Notes under the pieces: model-generated
Seen by the model: only the letters and a program-made list of their open reading frames with translations
What the model was told of the DNA's origin: nothing
The model's database searches: none
Translations under genes and position numbers: made by a program
Shown: positions 34,264 to 43,144 of the stretch, one piece after another
Position numbering within the stretch: position 1 is the first letter of the stretch
Layout: each line of letters begins with the position of its first letter
Assembly (NCBI GenBank): GCA_022844125.1
Contig: JALHMI010000003.1
Span: forward strand, 310,001 to 374,000
DNA: 64,000 nt
Direction of reading: 5' to 3'
Source of the DNA: Pirellulales bacterium
GTDB taxonomy: Bacteria; Planctomycetota; Planctomycetia; Pirellulales; PALSA-1355

Positions 34264-34315
34264 TCTGCCAGTCACTCCCTCTCAAACCGCTTTGCAATTT
34301 TGGAGACTAATCGCG

Positions 34316-35179
34316 GTGAGCACCACCAAGACCCTGATTCGCGTCGGCCACAGCCCCGATCCGGACGACGCGTTCATGTTCCACGCCCTGGCCAACGACA
34401 AGATCGACACCGGCCCGTACGACTTTCGCCACGAGCTGGTCGACATCGAAACCTTGAATCGCCGGGCCTTCACCGGCGAGCTTGAGCTGACCGCGGTCAG
34501 CCTGCACGGCTACGCTTACCTGACCGACAAGTACATGCTCTGCCCTTGCGGCGCCAGCATGGGCGACGGTTACGGACCGATGGTCGTGGCCACGCACGCT
34601 TACTGCGTCAAAGATCTCAAGCGCATGACGATCGCCGTGCCGGGCACGCTCACCACGGCCTACCTCGCTCTGCGGCTGTGCCTGGGCATCGACTTCAAGC
34701 ACGTGGTCGTGCCGTTCGACGAGATCATCAATGTCGTCGAAAAGGGTGAATACCAGGGCCAAAAGATCGACGCCGGCCTGATCATTCACGAAGGTCAGCT
34801 TACCTATGCCGATCGCGGACTGACGCTCGTCGTCGACACCGGCAAGTGGTGGCTCGAAACCACGGGCCTGCCGCTTCCGCTCGGCGCGAACGCGATTCGC
34901 AAAGATCTTGGCCCCGCCGTGATATCGGACGTCAATCGCCTGCTCAAGCAAAGCATCCAGTATGGTCTCGAAAATCGGGCCGAGGCGCTCGACTATGCCT
35001 TGCAATACGGCCGCGATTTGGACCACAAACGTGCCGACCGCTTCGTGGGGATGTACGTGAACGACTGGACGCTCGACTTTGGCGAGCGCGGCCGCGAGGC
35101 GGTGCGCACGCTGCTCGCGCGCGGTCACGCGGCCAAGGTGATTCCGCAGTTGATCGTGCCCGAGTTTGTCGAGAACTGA
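34316..35179 (+). CDS. mqnD: MqnA/MqnD-family protein, probably 1,4-dihydroxy-6-naphthoate synthase
   Basis: 287 residues. GTG at 34316 has GGAG 10 bases upstream; an in-frame TTG at 34292 lies before that ribosome site. The fold is a periplasmic-binding-protein-like enzyme without signal peptide. 'HSPDPDDAFMFHAL' matches the family SPCPNDTF-like motif, and 'MTIAVPGTLTTAYLALRL' and 'DAGLIIHEGQLTYADRGLTLVVD' match the MqnD core. MqnD converts cyclic dehypoxanthine futalosine to 1,4-dihydroxy-6-naphthoate in the futalosine route to menaquinone. The 'PDPDD' variant makes MqnA or a related enzyme possible. Confidence 0.65.
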   Translation: MSTTKTLIRVGHSPDPDDAFMFHALANDKIDTGPYDFRHELVDIETLNRRAFTGELELTAVSLHGYAYLTDKYMLCPCGASMGDGYGPMVVATHAYCVKDLKRMTIAVPGTLTTAYLALRLCLGIDFKHVVVPFDEIINVVEKGEYQGQKIDAGLIIHEGQLTYADRGLTLVVDTGKWWLETTGLPLPLGANAIRKDLGPAVISDVNRLLKQSIQYGLENRAEALDYALQYGRDLDHKRADRFVGMYVNDWTLDFGERGREAVRTLLARGHAAKVIPQLIVPEFVEN

Positions 35180-35221
35180 TCCGCGTCGAAACCTGCTCTG
35201 GCGCTTCAACCCTTTGGTGTT

Positions 35222-35497
35222 TTGCCCTTGTACGACGCCCAGCGACCAACGCGACCCGAGCGACCTGCGGCGCCCCCCGGCGCGCCGTCGAAGAACTCGC
35301 TCATCCCAGTCGTGATGGTGCTGGTGCCGCTGGCCGTGCTGCTCACCGGCGTGGTCGCGCTCGCCGGCAGGGCAGGGCTGATGATGATCGGCGTGGCCGC
35401 GGTGATCCCGGCGTTCATGTTCCTGCACTATCTGCTCTGGGGCCGCTGGCTGATGAAAAGCATTAAGCGGAACCCGCCTGAGGATGAGGACGCGTAG
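35222..35497 (+). CDS. Small hypothetical membrane protein
   Basis: Up to 91 residues. A Pro/Arg-rich cytoplasmic start is followed by two TM helices ('LIPVVMVLVPLAVLLTGVVALAG' and 'LMMIGVAAVIPAFMFLHYLLW') and a basic, then acidic tail 'KSIKRNPPEDEDA'. The start is uncertain: TTG at 35222 or 35228, with no good ribosome site. It lies 42 bases after the mqnD-like gene and may be co-transcribed. Function unknown. The clear amphipathic layout makes it likely to be real. Confidence 0.55.
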   Translation: MPLYDAQRPTRPERPAAPPGAPSKNSLIPVVMVLVPLAVLLTGVVALAGRAGLMMIGVAAVIPAFMFLHYLLWGRWLMKSIKRNPPEDEDA

Positions 35498-35530
35498 TCG
35501 CCAGAAAATGTGCAACGCGGCCAGGCCGGC

Positions 35531-36532
35531 TCACGCGTTGCGTACGAACATCGTCCAGAACCCGATCTGGCCGACCACCGCCAGTAGCAACCAGACGAGG
35601 CCCGGGCGCGAGATGACTCGCCGGGCCTGGGCTTCTGGTGGGGGAACCTCGGTGGTTGCGTAACCCGGCGTCCAGCGCTCGCCGTCCGGCAGAACCCAAC
35701 TGGTGCGCGACTGCCACAACAGCACGCCGAGTGGAACGAGTGCCGCGGCGCCGCACAACACGACCAGCGGCGGCAAGTGCTCATCCAGCGAGTAGATCTC
35801 AGCTCGCTCCAGAGTGAAGCTCAGCGCGTTGTTGCAGAAATGCAGCAAGATCGGCAGCCACAGCGAACGGGTTGCCAGAAAAATCAGATGCAGCGCCAGG
35901 CCGATGAAGACGATTCCGGCGACTTGGGGCGGATCGATGTGAATCAGCGCGAACAGCACGGAAGTCCATAACATTCCCCACCACACGCCCAACCGCGCCA
36001 GCAGACCACGCCCCAGAAAGCCCCGGAAAAATATCTCCTCGCCCAAGGCCGGGAACACGCATCCGCCGAACAGAATCAACGGCCAAGGCTGCAAGGCGAA
36101 CGCTGAATACTGTCCGTCGAGGATCGAGGGCAATACTTCGGCAGCCCAGGCGGCGATCTCCTGGACTACCACGGCCAAGGGACCGACGGTCAGCAGCACG
36201 ATTGCGACGTGTCCGACCGCCGGGCGGCAGATGCCCAATCGCCTTGCTGTCGAATGCCCAAAGTGCAGCACCGAAATCAGAATCGCCAGGCTGGTCGTGG
36301 CCAGCGTGGTGCACAGGAACAGCACCCCGATGGCATCGTCCAGGTCGATGCCCCAGGCCATGTAGACCACGAACAGGCCGGTCGAAAGCACATTCAGCGC
36401 GAACGCGAGCAGAAACGTCCAACCGAGCGCCGCCCAAAAGCCCGGCCCAGGCCGCACGAGAGCCGGCGGCGCCGGTTCGCCGAAGGTGGTCTGGCTATAG
36501 TCCGGCGCAGTCGCGAAATCATCCGCTGACAT
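35531..36532 (-). CDS. CPBP family intramembrane metalloprotease (Abi/RCE1-like)
   Basis: 333 residues with about eight hydrophobic segments. The CPBP motifs are complete: 'GEEIFFRGFL' (EExxxR, about 164-173), 'SVLFALIHI' (FxxxH, about 190-198) and 'HFCNN' (HxxxN/B-like, about 231-235). These glutamate-type intramembrane peptidases process prenylated proteins, bacteriocins or other membrane substrates; the substrate here is unknown. It converges with the small membrane-protein gene. A soluble N-terminal 25 residues and a long C-terminal membrane part extend beyond the core domain. Confidence 0.88.
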   Translation of the reverse strand: MSADDFATAPDYSQTTFGEPAPPALVRPGPGFWAALGWTFLLAFALNVLSTGLFVVYMAWGIDLDDAIGVLFLCTTLATTSLAILISVLHFGHSTARRLGICRPAVGHVAIVLLTVGPLAVVVQEIAAWAAEVLPSILDGQYSAFALQPWPLILFGGCVFPALGEEIFFRGFLGRGLLARLGVWWGMLWTSVLFALIHIDPPQVAGIVFIGLALHLIFLATRSLWLPILLHFCNNALSFTLERAEIYSLDEHLPPLVVLCGAAALVPLGVLLWQSRTSWVLPDGERWTPGYATTEVPPPEAQARRVISRPGLVWLLLAVVGQIGFWTMFVRNA

Positions 36533-36569
36533 GATCGCTTCCTATCGGAGCCTGATGGCGGAACCCCGC

Positions 36570-37145
36570 TTAAAAGTAATCCGGTTCGCCGCCGGCCTGC
36601 CACTTGATGTTGCAGCCAATGCTGGGCTTCTGGTCCGTCGAAACCGGATGATCGGCCAGCACCGCGTCGAGCGCCGCGCGCAGGTCTTTTCCCGTGAGCG
36701 GCACGCCCGAGTTTGGCCGGCTGCCGTCAAGCTGGCCGCGATAGACCAGCCGGTGATCGGCGTCGAAAACATAGAAATCCGGCGTGCAAGCAGCCCGATA
36801 GGCCTTGGCCACTTCCTGCGTTTCGTCGTACAAGTAGGGGAACGTGTAGCCGCGGTTTTCGACCTCGTGCACCATCTGCTCGGGCGAGTCGGCCGGATGC
36901 GAGCTGGCGTCGTTGGAGTTGATGCCCACGACGGCGACACCTTTGGCCTGGTACTCCTTGGCGAGCCGGGCCACCTCGGGCGCCACATGGATCACGTAGG
37001 GACAGTGGTTGCACATGAAGATCACGAGCAGAGCCTTGGCGCCCTCGCAATCGGCCAGCGAGACGGTGCTGCCGTCCACGTTCGGCAGCGAAAAGTTCGG
37101 TGCTTTCGTTCCCAGCGGCAACATCGTGCTCGGCGTCAAAACCAT
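36570..37145 (-). CDS. Thioredoxin-fold redoxin (AhpC/TSA-like)
   Basis: 191 residues, ATG at 37145. 'LGTKAPNFSLPNVDGSTVSLAD' is the standard redoxin opening, and the redox-active pair is 'FMCNHCPYV' (CxxC, about 43-51). 'SSHPADSPEQM' and 'TPDFYVFDADHRLVYRGQLD' complete the fold with the cis-Pro loop 'CTPDF'. There is no signal peptide, so it is cytoplasmic. It is likely a thiol-disulfide or peroxide reductase of the 'thioredoxin family protein' type common in planctomycetes. It is 37 bases upstream of the CPBP protease gene on the same strand. Confidence 0.85.
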   Translation of the reverse strand: MVLTPSTMLPLGTKAPNFSLPNVDGSTVSLADCEGAKALLVIFMCNHCPYVIHVAPEVARLAKEYQAKGVAVVGINSNDASSHPADSPEQMVHEVENRGYTFPYLYDETQEVAKAYRAACTPDFYVFDADHRLVYRGQLDGSRPNSGVPLTGKDLRAALDAVLADHPVSTDQKPSIGCNIKWQAGGEPDYF

Positions 37146-37264
37146 GACCGTTCTCCGGCAATGAGCTGTTTGCAAAGTAGATTTCTGATGGTTCAGGTCA
37201 TCTTATCCGTGTCCCTCATCTTTGACAGTGCCCGGCCGACGGCCAACCCCTGATGGGTGCTTTA

Positions 37265-37292
37265 TTGACACCCGCCGCCGGGGCAGTAGATT
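37265..37292 (+). promoter_or_regulatory. Sigma-70-like promoter of the Bax-inhibitor-1 gene
   Basis: Perfect -35 TTGACA (37265-37270), 16-base spacer and TAGATT (37287-37292), about 60 bases before the ATG at 37354. Confidence 0.5.
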
Positions 37293-37353
37293 TTAACAAG
37301 CGGCGCGAGTGGAACCGGTTCGCTCTTTCTCTCCAACCCAAGGAACACCAGTC

Positions 37354-38088
37354 ATGAACGATTCCTCGAATCCCTATGCCAGTTGGGGAATGGTCGCCGC
37401 CGAGGCCGATACGAACGACCGGGCACGCTTCATCCGCCTCACGTACATGCACTTGTTCGGAGCGATCCTGGCCTTCATTGGCCTGGAGGTCCTGCTGTTC
37501 AACACCCCGGCGGCCAAGAATGCGATGGCCGGTGTTGTCACGATGCCGTACGGCTGGTTGATCGTGATGGCAGTGTTCATCGGCGCAAGCTACCTGGCCA
37601 ACTACTGGGCGAACTCGGCCACGTCGGTGGGTATGCAGTATCTGGGGCTTTCGCTGTACGTCGTGGCCTGGTCCGTGATTTTCCTGCCGCTGTTGATGAT
37701 CGCGCAGTCGTTCACCGACCAGACAGGCACAAACGTTATCGGCGTCGCCGCGGGCCTGACAATCTTCACGTTCGTGGCGCTCACGGCGATTGTGTTCATC
37801 ACCGGAGCGGACTTCTCGTTCCTGGGCCCCTTCCTGGGCATCGCCGCGCTGATTGCGATGGGCGTGATCGTCGTCGGCATCGTGTTCTCGCTGCCGCTGT
37901 TCAACCTGGTCTTCATCGCCGCGCTGCTGCTCCTGTCGGCCGGCTACATCCTGTACGACACCAGCAACGTCCTGCACCACTACCGCGTGGGCCAGCACGT
38001 GGCGGCTTCGCTCGCCTTGTTCTCGTCGCTGGCGCTAATGTTCTGGTACATGATCCAGCTGGTGATGTCGTTGTCGTCGCGCGACTAA
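37354..38088 (+). CDS. Bax inhibitor-1/YccA family membrane protein
   Basis: 244 residues, seven TM helices. ATG at 37354 after an AAGGAACACC region. The family pattern is clear: 'RLTYMHLFGAILAFIGLEVLLF', 'SLYVVAWSVIFLPLLMIAQS', 'FTFVALTAIVFITGADFSFLG' and the final 'YILYDTSNVLHHY', whose Asp belongs to the pH-sensing di-aspartyl latch known from BsYetJ. Such proteins conduct Ca2+ or protect against membrane-protein stress via FtsH interaction in E. coli YccA. A terminator follows. Confidence 0.88.
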   Translation: MNDSSNPYASWGMVAAEADTNDRARFIRLTYMHLFGAILAFIGLEVLLFNTPAAKNAMAGVVTMPYGWLIVMAVFIGASYLANYWANSATSVGMQYLGLSLYVVAWSVIFLPLLMIAQSFTDQTGTNVIGVAAGLTIFTFVALTAIVFITGADFSFLGPFLGIAALIAMGVIVVGIVFSLPLFNLVFIAALLLLSAGYILYDTSNVLHHYRVGQHVAASLALFSSLALMFWYMIQLVMSLSSRD

Positions 38089-38117
38089 AGACGGCTGGCC
38101 GAAATCGAAAGATCACC

Positions 38118-38147
38118 AAAGCCCCCGGGCGCGTGGCCGGGGGCTTT
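38118..38147 (+). terminator. Stem-loop terminator of the Bax-inhibitor-1 gene
   Basis: AAAGCCCCCGG (38118-38128) pairs with CCGGGGGCTTT (38137-38147), loop of 8. A second palindrome CCCCCGGC-TTT-GCCGGTGGGG follows at 38163-38183, before the convergent DUF1549 gene stop; that one looks like another dispersed repeat unit. Confidence 0.75.
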
Positions 38148-38210
38148 CGGTTGCGCGGGTAGCCCCCGGCTTTGCCGGTGGGGTTCTCTGGCCTCACGAG
38201 TGCCGCACCG

Positions 38211-40424
38211 TCACTCGACGTACAGAAACGCGTTCGCGTTGAACAGCGCCAGGCAGTAGTCAACGAGCGCCGCCGCGCGATAAGGCTCGCTCGCGTGATG
38301 CCCAGCAGGGAGCGCCAACGTCTTGGCGTCGCGATTCTCTTCGCGAAGCCGCGCAGACTGTTTATCCAGAAACGCGAGCGCTGCCTCGACTTCTGCATCC
38401 GTGGGCGGCCGGTTACTTACGCGCAGGTGAGCCGAGACGATCGCCTTACGTTCCGCTGTGATCGGATCGGACGCGGTCGCCGGCCAAACCACACCGGCCA
38501 GTTCCCGGGCGCAGTCCAGACTGAACGCCGAGTTGAACTGCGTCAGCGACTGCGTCGCAGTGGTCGACTCGTGCCTCTGTGGGCAGCTCGCGTTCGTATC
38601 TGGCCGATCGAACACGTCGAACATCGGGTACCGCAAGTTCCGCCGCACGAACAGATAGATGCTTCGCCGCCGATGGTCGTCCGCGTCGCCGCTGGGCTTC
38701 CATTGTCCGCGAAGCAGCGTCTGCGTGATTTCGGGCGCAAGCGGCGGACGGATTCCCAGGCCGCCGCGTCGCTCTGTAAGCTTGCCGCAGGCGGTGAGCA
38801 TCGCATCGCGAATCGATTCGCCATCCAGCCGCATCAGCGGCCGCCGCCAGCACAGCATATTGTCTGGATCGACGGCCTGGTTCTGTGCCATCAACTCACG
38901 TGCCCTGGCGACCTCCGCTACCGTCCACTCCACCTCGTACGGTACGCTCGCCGTGCGATAAGCCCGAGTAGTTACCATCAGCCGGTGCATCTTCTTGAGG
39001 CTCCAGCCATCAGCCACCAAGCGGCGAGCCAGCCAGTCGAGTAGCTCGGGATGAGTCGGTTCAGCGCCCATCGTCCCGAAATCGCTGGGCGTGCTCGACA
39101 GCCCGCGCCCGAAGTGCCACTGCCAGAGCCGATTGACAATCACCCGGGCGGTCAGCGGATGCTCGTCCTGCGTAAGCCACTCGGCGAGCACGGTCCGCGG
39201 CCGCTCGGTTACGTGATCAGCCATTGCGTCCTGCTCTTTGACGAGCACACCTGGAAACGCAAACTCGACCACTGGCCCCGGCTGACGAAAATCCCCCCGC
39301 AAGTAAAAGTGCGCATCTTGCCGCTTTCCCGGCCGCAGCACGCGCCCCAGCGGCAGATCGGGCAGCGGCGGAGCTTGTTCGGTGATTGCCACTGCCGCGG
39401 AATGCTCCGCCCGTTCGGAATCCGAAAGCTCGGCTAGCGCCCGTTTCAAGGTTGGCGGTTCGTCGGGATTGACTTTCCGCGCCAACTCGCGCCCTTGCTG
39501 CTCGAGCTCGTCGCGCCGTTTGACTGCCTGGTGGTACTCGTCACCGCGTGAGGCCTCGGCCGCTTCTCGCGCGGCTCGCTCCTCCGACGTCGCAATCGGC
39601 AGGTCGCGAAACAACTCCGCCGATTCGAAGAACGCCCGCAGCCGATAGAAGTCCTGAATCCGGATCGGATCGTACTTGTGGTCGTGACACTGCGCACATC
39701 CGAACTGCATCGCCAACACGGCGCTGCCGACTGTGGCGGTCATTTCGTTGAGCACCACGTGCCGCCGCTCTTCCTGCAGATTGATGTCCGGCATGTCCGG
39801 ACCGCACAAGAGGAAGCCCGTCGCGATTGCCGCCTGCGGATCGTCGGGATAGAGCTCGTCGCCGGCCAGTTGCTGCCTTAGGAACTCGTCGTAGGGCATG
39901 TCGCTGTTCAGGGCATCGATGACCCAATCGCGATAGCGCCAGGCATTCGGCCGCAAAAGGTCGTGCTCAAAGCCATCCGTCTCGGCATACCGGGCAAGGT
40001 CGAGCCAGTGCTGGGCGTATCGCTCGCCATATGCTTGCGACTCGAGCAACCGATCAACGAGGCGCTCATATGCCTCCGGAGATTCGTCCGCCAGAAAGTC
40101 CTCAATCTGCTCGGTCGACGGCGGCAGTCCGGTCAAGTCAAAACACACTCGCCGTAGTAGCGTGAGCTTGCCGACTCTCGGCAGCGGCGCGAGGCCCTTC
40201 CGTTCCAATTGCGCTTTGATAAACGCGTCGATCGGGTTGGCGTTCCAAACCCCGTCAGACACTTGAGGCGACACAACTTGCTGCATCGGCCGGTACGCCC
40301 AGTGCGCCCGCTCGCTTTCAGAGATCGGCACCTCTTCGAGCTTCGGCCCTGCGCCATCGTCCGCATGTGCCGCAACAACTACGAGCGAAAACAGCAACGC
40401 AACAAACCAGCGGGCTCGGCTCAT
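38211..40424 (-). CDS. DUF1549/DUF1553 domain protein (planctomycete type), exported
   Basis: 737 residues with signal peptide (SRARWFVALLFSLVVVAAHA). DUF1549 at about 60-260 ('IDAFIKAQLERKGLAPLP...RRVCFDLTGLPPST'), containing a c-type-heme-like CAQCH ('FGCAQCHDHKYDP', about 240-252). DUF1553 at about 420-700 ('PRTVLAEWLTQDEHPLTARVIVNRLWQWHFG'). The N-terminal planctomycete cytochrome domain seen in many relatives is absent. These gene pairs, abundant in planctomycetes, are linked to periplasmic polysaccharide breakdown, but the reaction is not known. It overlaps the DUF1501 gene by 4 bases (ATGA), so they are translationally coupled. Confidence 0.9.
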   Translation of the reverse strand: MSRARWFVALLFSLVVVAAHADDGAGPKLEEVPISESERAHWAYRPMQQVVSPQVSDGVWNANPIDAFIKAQLERKGLAPLPRVGKLTLLRRVCFDLTGLPPSTEQIEDFLADESPEAYERLVDRLLESQAYGERYAQHWLDLARYAETDGFEHDLLRPNAWRYRDWVIDALNSDMPYDEFLRQQLAGDELYPDDPQAAIATGFLLCGPDMPDINLQEERRHVVLNEMTATVGSAVLAMQFGCAQCHDHKYDPIRIQDFYRLRAFFESAELFRDLPIATSEERAAREAAEASRGDEYHQAVKRRDELEQQGRELARKVNPDEPPTLKRALAELSDSERAEHSAAVAITEQAPPLPDLPLGRVLRPGKRQDAHFYLRGDFRQPGPVVEFAFPGVLVKEQDAMADHVTERPRTVLAEWLTQDEHPLTARVIVNRLWQWHFGRGLSSTPSDFGTMGAEPTHPELLDWLARRLVADGWSLKKMHRLMVTTRAYRTASVPYEVEWTVAEVARARELMAQNQAVDPDNMLCWRRPLMRLDGESIRDAMLTACGKLTERRGGLGIRPPLAPEITQTLLRGQWKPSGDADDHRRRSIYLFVRRNLRYPMFDVFDRPDTNASCPQRHESTTATQSLTQFNSAFSLDCARELAGVVWPATASDPITAERKAIVSAHLRVSNRPPTDAEVEAALAFLDKQSARLREENRDAKTLALPAGHHASEPYRAAALVDYCLALFNANAFLYVE

Positions 40425-41866
40425 GCCAGGATCTCCTGCACGACGTTGCCGGCCACGTCGGTCAGCCGCTCGAAGCGGCCGTTGTGCAGGTACGTGAGCT
40501 CCTCATGATCTATGCCGAGCAGATGCAGGATCGTCGCGTGCAGGTCGTGCACGTGCACTTTGTTCTCAACGGCTCGCAGGCCAAACGGGTCGGTCGCACC
40601 GTAAGCGAACCCGCCTTTCACGCCGCCGCCGGCCAGGCACACCGTGTAGCCCCAGGGGTTGTGATCGCGTCCCTTGCCTTGCTCGCTCATCGGCATCCGC
40701 CCGAACTCGCCACCCCAGATCACAAGTGTGTCGTCGAGCAGCCCTCGCCGCCGCAGATCGCGCAACAGTCCCGCGACCGGCTTGTCAGTTCGGCCGCAAT
40801 AATCCGTGTGATTCTTGAGCACGTCCTCGTGGGCGTCCCAGCCATTGGTGTCGCCGGAATACAGCTGCACGAACCGCACGCCACGCTCGATCATTCGCCG
40901 CGCGAGCAAACATCGCCGGCCAAATTCATCCGTCGGCTTCTCGCCAATGCCATACAGGGCGAGCGTCTCGTCTGTCTCGTCGGCGATATCCACCGCCTCG
41001 GGCGCCGCCGCTTGCATACGAAACGCCAGTTCATAGGCTTCGATCCGCGATTCGAGAGCGCCAGGATTGCCCCGTAGCGCATCGTACCGGGCGTTCATCT
41101 CGCGTAACAGCTCGATCGTCCCTTGCTGCTGCGCGGAGCTGATCGAAGGTTGCGGCCGCAAGTCGACCACCGGAGTGCCGCCCGGCCGGAACGTCGTCCC
41201 TTGAAACGTCGCGGGCAGATAGCCGTTGCTCCAGGCCGATGGGCCGCCTTTGATTCCGCCGCCCGGATCGGGCAGCACCACGAACGCGGGCAGGCTGTCG
41301 TTCTCGGTGCCCAGGCCGTAGCTGACCCAGCTCCCCAGGCTCGGCCGTCCCATCAGGATGCTGCCGGTATTCATCTGGTAAACCGACTGCGGATGATTCA
41401 CGCTGTCGCCATGGCACGACCGCAGCACGCACAGTTCGTCGGCCACCTCGGCCATGTGCGGCAGGAAGTCGCTGATCTCAAGGCCCGACTGCCCGCGCGG
41501 TTTGAATGGCTTGATTGGCCCAAGCAGCGGATTGGCGGCCACCTTGCGGCGCGTCATCACCGGGCCGACGCTTTCGGGCAGCGGCTGCCCCGCATGTTTG
41601 ATGAGTTCCGGCTTGGGATCGAACAGATCGACGTGGCTTGGCCCGCCGTGCATGAACAGGTAGATCACGCGCCGGGCGCGCGGTTCGAATTGCGCAGGCC
41701 GAGGCGTGAGAGGGCTGACTGGCGCGGTGGCAGCTGCCGCGCGGGCTTCGCGGCTCAAAAGCGATGCGAATGCGATCGCACCAAAACCTCCGCCTGCCTG
41801 GCCCAAAAAAGCGCGGCGCGAAAGCGGCGATCGATCGCTGTGTCCGCGAGGCAGCATGGCTCGCAT
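40421..41866 (-). CDS. DUF1501 sulfatase-like protein with Tat signal
   Basis: 481 residues. ATG at 41866 (or 41857). Twin-arginine signal 'SRRAFLGQAGGGFGAIAFASLL' (Arg17-Arg18) sends a folded, likely metal-containing protein to the periplasm. Core motifs of the alkaline-phosphatase-like DUF1501 family: 'YLFMHGGPSHVDLFDPKP' (about 69), 'SVGPVMTRRKVAANPLLGP', 'YSGDTNGWDAHEDVLKNHTDYC' and 'WGGEFGRMPMSE' with 'DHNPWGY'. No formylglycine Cys/Ser motif of true sulfatases is visible. Coupled to the DUF1549/1553 gene, the standard planctomycete pair. Confidence 0.9.
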   Translation of the reverse strand: MRAMLPRGHSDRSPLSRRAFLGQAGGGFGAIAFASLLSREARAAAATAPVSPLTPRPAQFEPRARRVIYLFMHGGPSHVDLFDPKPELIKHAGQPLPESVGPVMTRRKVAANPLLGPIKPFKPRGQSGLEISDFLPHMAEVADELCVLRSCHGDSVNHPQSVYQMNTGSILMGRPSLGSWVSYGLGTENDSLPAFVVLPDPGGGIKGGPSAWSNGYLPATFQGTTFRPGGTPVVDLRPQPSISSAQQQGTIELLREMNARYDALRGNPGALESRIEAYELAFRMQAAAPEAVDIADETDETLALYGIGEKPTDEFGRRCLLARRMIERGVRFVQLYSGDTNGWDAHEDVLKNHTDYCGRTDKPVAGLLRDLRRRGLLDDTLVIWGGEFGRMPMSEQGKGRDHNPWGYTVCLAGGGVKGGFAYGATDPFGLRAVENKVHVHDLHATILHLLGIDHEELTYLHNGRFERLTDVAGNVVQEILA

Positions 41867-41961
41867 CCGGTCTCGGGGGGCGGCGGGCGGGATCGTTTCC
41901 GTCAGGCCCCCAGCCTACCACGAGCGGCAGGCAGACTCAACGAAACCGGGGTTCGACGACC

Positions 41962-42888
41962 TCACGCCGCTTCGCAGGCGAACCGCTCGGCGAAGGTCTC
42001 GATCTCGAGCGCGACCAAACGCTCGACAACCTCTGTTGGCGTCGGCCGCCGCAGTGGTTCCTTGGCGAGCATTTGCTGCACCAGCCGGGCGGCGCGAACG
42101 GGAATCCGCGGCTGATGATGCCGCAGATCGGCCGGCAACTGTTGCCGATGCTGCACGGCCAGCTCGGCCACGTCATCGGAATCGAACGGCAGCCTGCCCG
42201 TCAGTAATTCGAAGAGCATGACTCCCAGACTATAGACGTCGCTCTTCAGGCTGCCGCCGCCAGAGGAAAATAGAAGTTCGGGCGCCATGTAGGCGAGCGT
42301 GCCCAGCAGCGGGCGATCGACGACGAGCGATTGTTGCGTCGTGGGAGTCGCGAACCCCAAATCGATCAGCGTAACATGCCCAGTAGGTCCGACGAAAACG
42401 TTGCTCGGTTTGATGTCGCCATGCATCCAGCCGGCAGCTTCTAGAGCCAGGATCGCTTCAGCCGTTTGCCGCGCGATCCAGAACAACAGCGGCAGATCGA
42501 GCACACGACTGCGGCTTAGCTGCTCCTCCAGGGAACAACCTTCCAGGAGCGGCATCACCAGGTAGTAAGGCGGCGATTCGAGTTCCGCCGCCAGCACCGG
42601 CACCAGTCGCGGATGCATCACGCGCCGGCTGACTTGCAGCTCTCGTCGGAGCAACGATCGCCCGCGCTCGTCAGCTTGCCATTCATCGCGCAGCAGCTTC
42701 AGCGCATAACCGGGCGGCTGATCGTAACTGCTGCCAGCGGCCCGGGCGGCGTACACGTCGCACATCGCGCCGCCGCCGATGCGCGAAGAGCGTTCCCACG
42801 AGCCAAGTCGGCCAAAGTGAGCACTCGGCGGCGCGGCGCGCGCAGTCTGGCGGCCAGCCGTGATTGTTGTGGGCGAGGTACGAACCAT
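41962..42888 (-). CDS. Soluble serine/threonine protein kinase
   Basis: 308 residues, single Hanks-type kinase domain and no TM or sensor domain. Glycine loop 'IGGGAMCDVY' (37-46), Lys64 in 'YALKLL', Glu83, catalytic loop 'HGDIKPSNV' (156-164; HRD is HGD so the arginine is lost, but Asp158, Lys160 and Asn163 are kept), 'DLG' at 176-178 and 'APE' at 202-204. It should be active but probably does not need activation-loop phosphorylation, as in other RD-minus kinases. It is the first gene of a leftward group, 95 bases upstream of the DUF1501 gene. Target unknown. Confidence 0.88.
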   Translation of the reverse strand: MVRTSPTTITAGRQTARAAPPSAHFGRLGSWERSSRIGGGAMCDVYAARAAGSSYDQPPGYALKLLRDEWQADERGRSLLRRELQVSRRVMHPRLVPVLAAELESPPYYLVMPLLEGCSLEEQLSRSRVLDLPLLFWIARQTAEAILALEAAGWMHGDIKPSNVFVGPTGHVTLIDLGFATPTTQQSLVVDRPLLGTLAYMAPELLFSSGGGSLKSDVYSLGVMLFELLTGRLPFDSDDVAELAVQHRQQLPADLRHHQPRIPVRAARLVQQMLAKEPLRRPTPTEVVERLVALEIETFAERFACEAA

Positions 42889-43068
42889 CAGAGTGGGAAT
42901 GAGGCGAGGCGGGATCGAACGGAGGGGAGGGAGCGAGGCGGGAGCTTACTTAAGCGAACATCGGCACGCGAGCCCCCGCGAGTTGAACAATCGTGCCGAC
43001 CGTGGCGATTGACGCGGGCCTGCTAGCAGCGGCTGATTGCTGGCGGCAAATCCCCACCGGATGCCGAC

Positions 43069-43097
43069 TTGCGACCAGCTAGCGGGGGTTCTAGAAT
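43069..43097 (+). promoter_or_regulatory. Sigma-70-like promoter of the small lipoprotein gene
   Basis: TTGCGA (43069-43074) and TAGAAT (43092-43097) with a 17-base spacer; the leader to the ATG at 43145 would be about 41 bases. Divergent from the kinase gene. Confidence 0.45.
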
Positions 43098-43144
43098 CGA
43101 AGCTTTCGTTCGTGTGAACCCGTTTCGATTTGAGGAGTTTCCTG

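Larger units (their letters stand above)
33423..34315. other. Repeat-rich non-coding island
   Basis: About 890 bases with no convincing gene but three distinct palindromic repeat sets (33461-33578, 33936-34004, 34211-34263). Short open frames here are Ala/Arg/His-rich and not protein-like. Confidence 0.6.
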
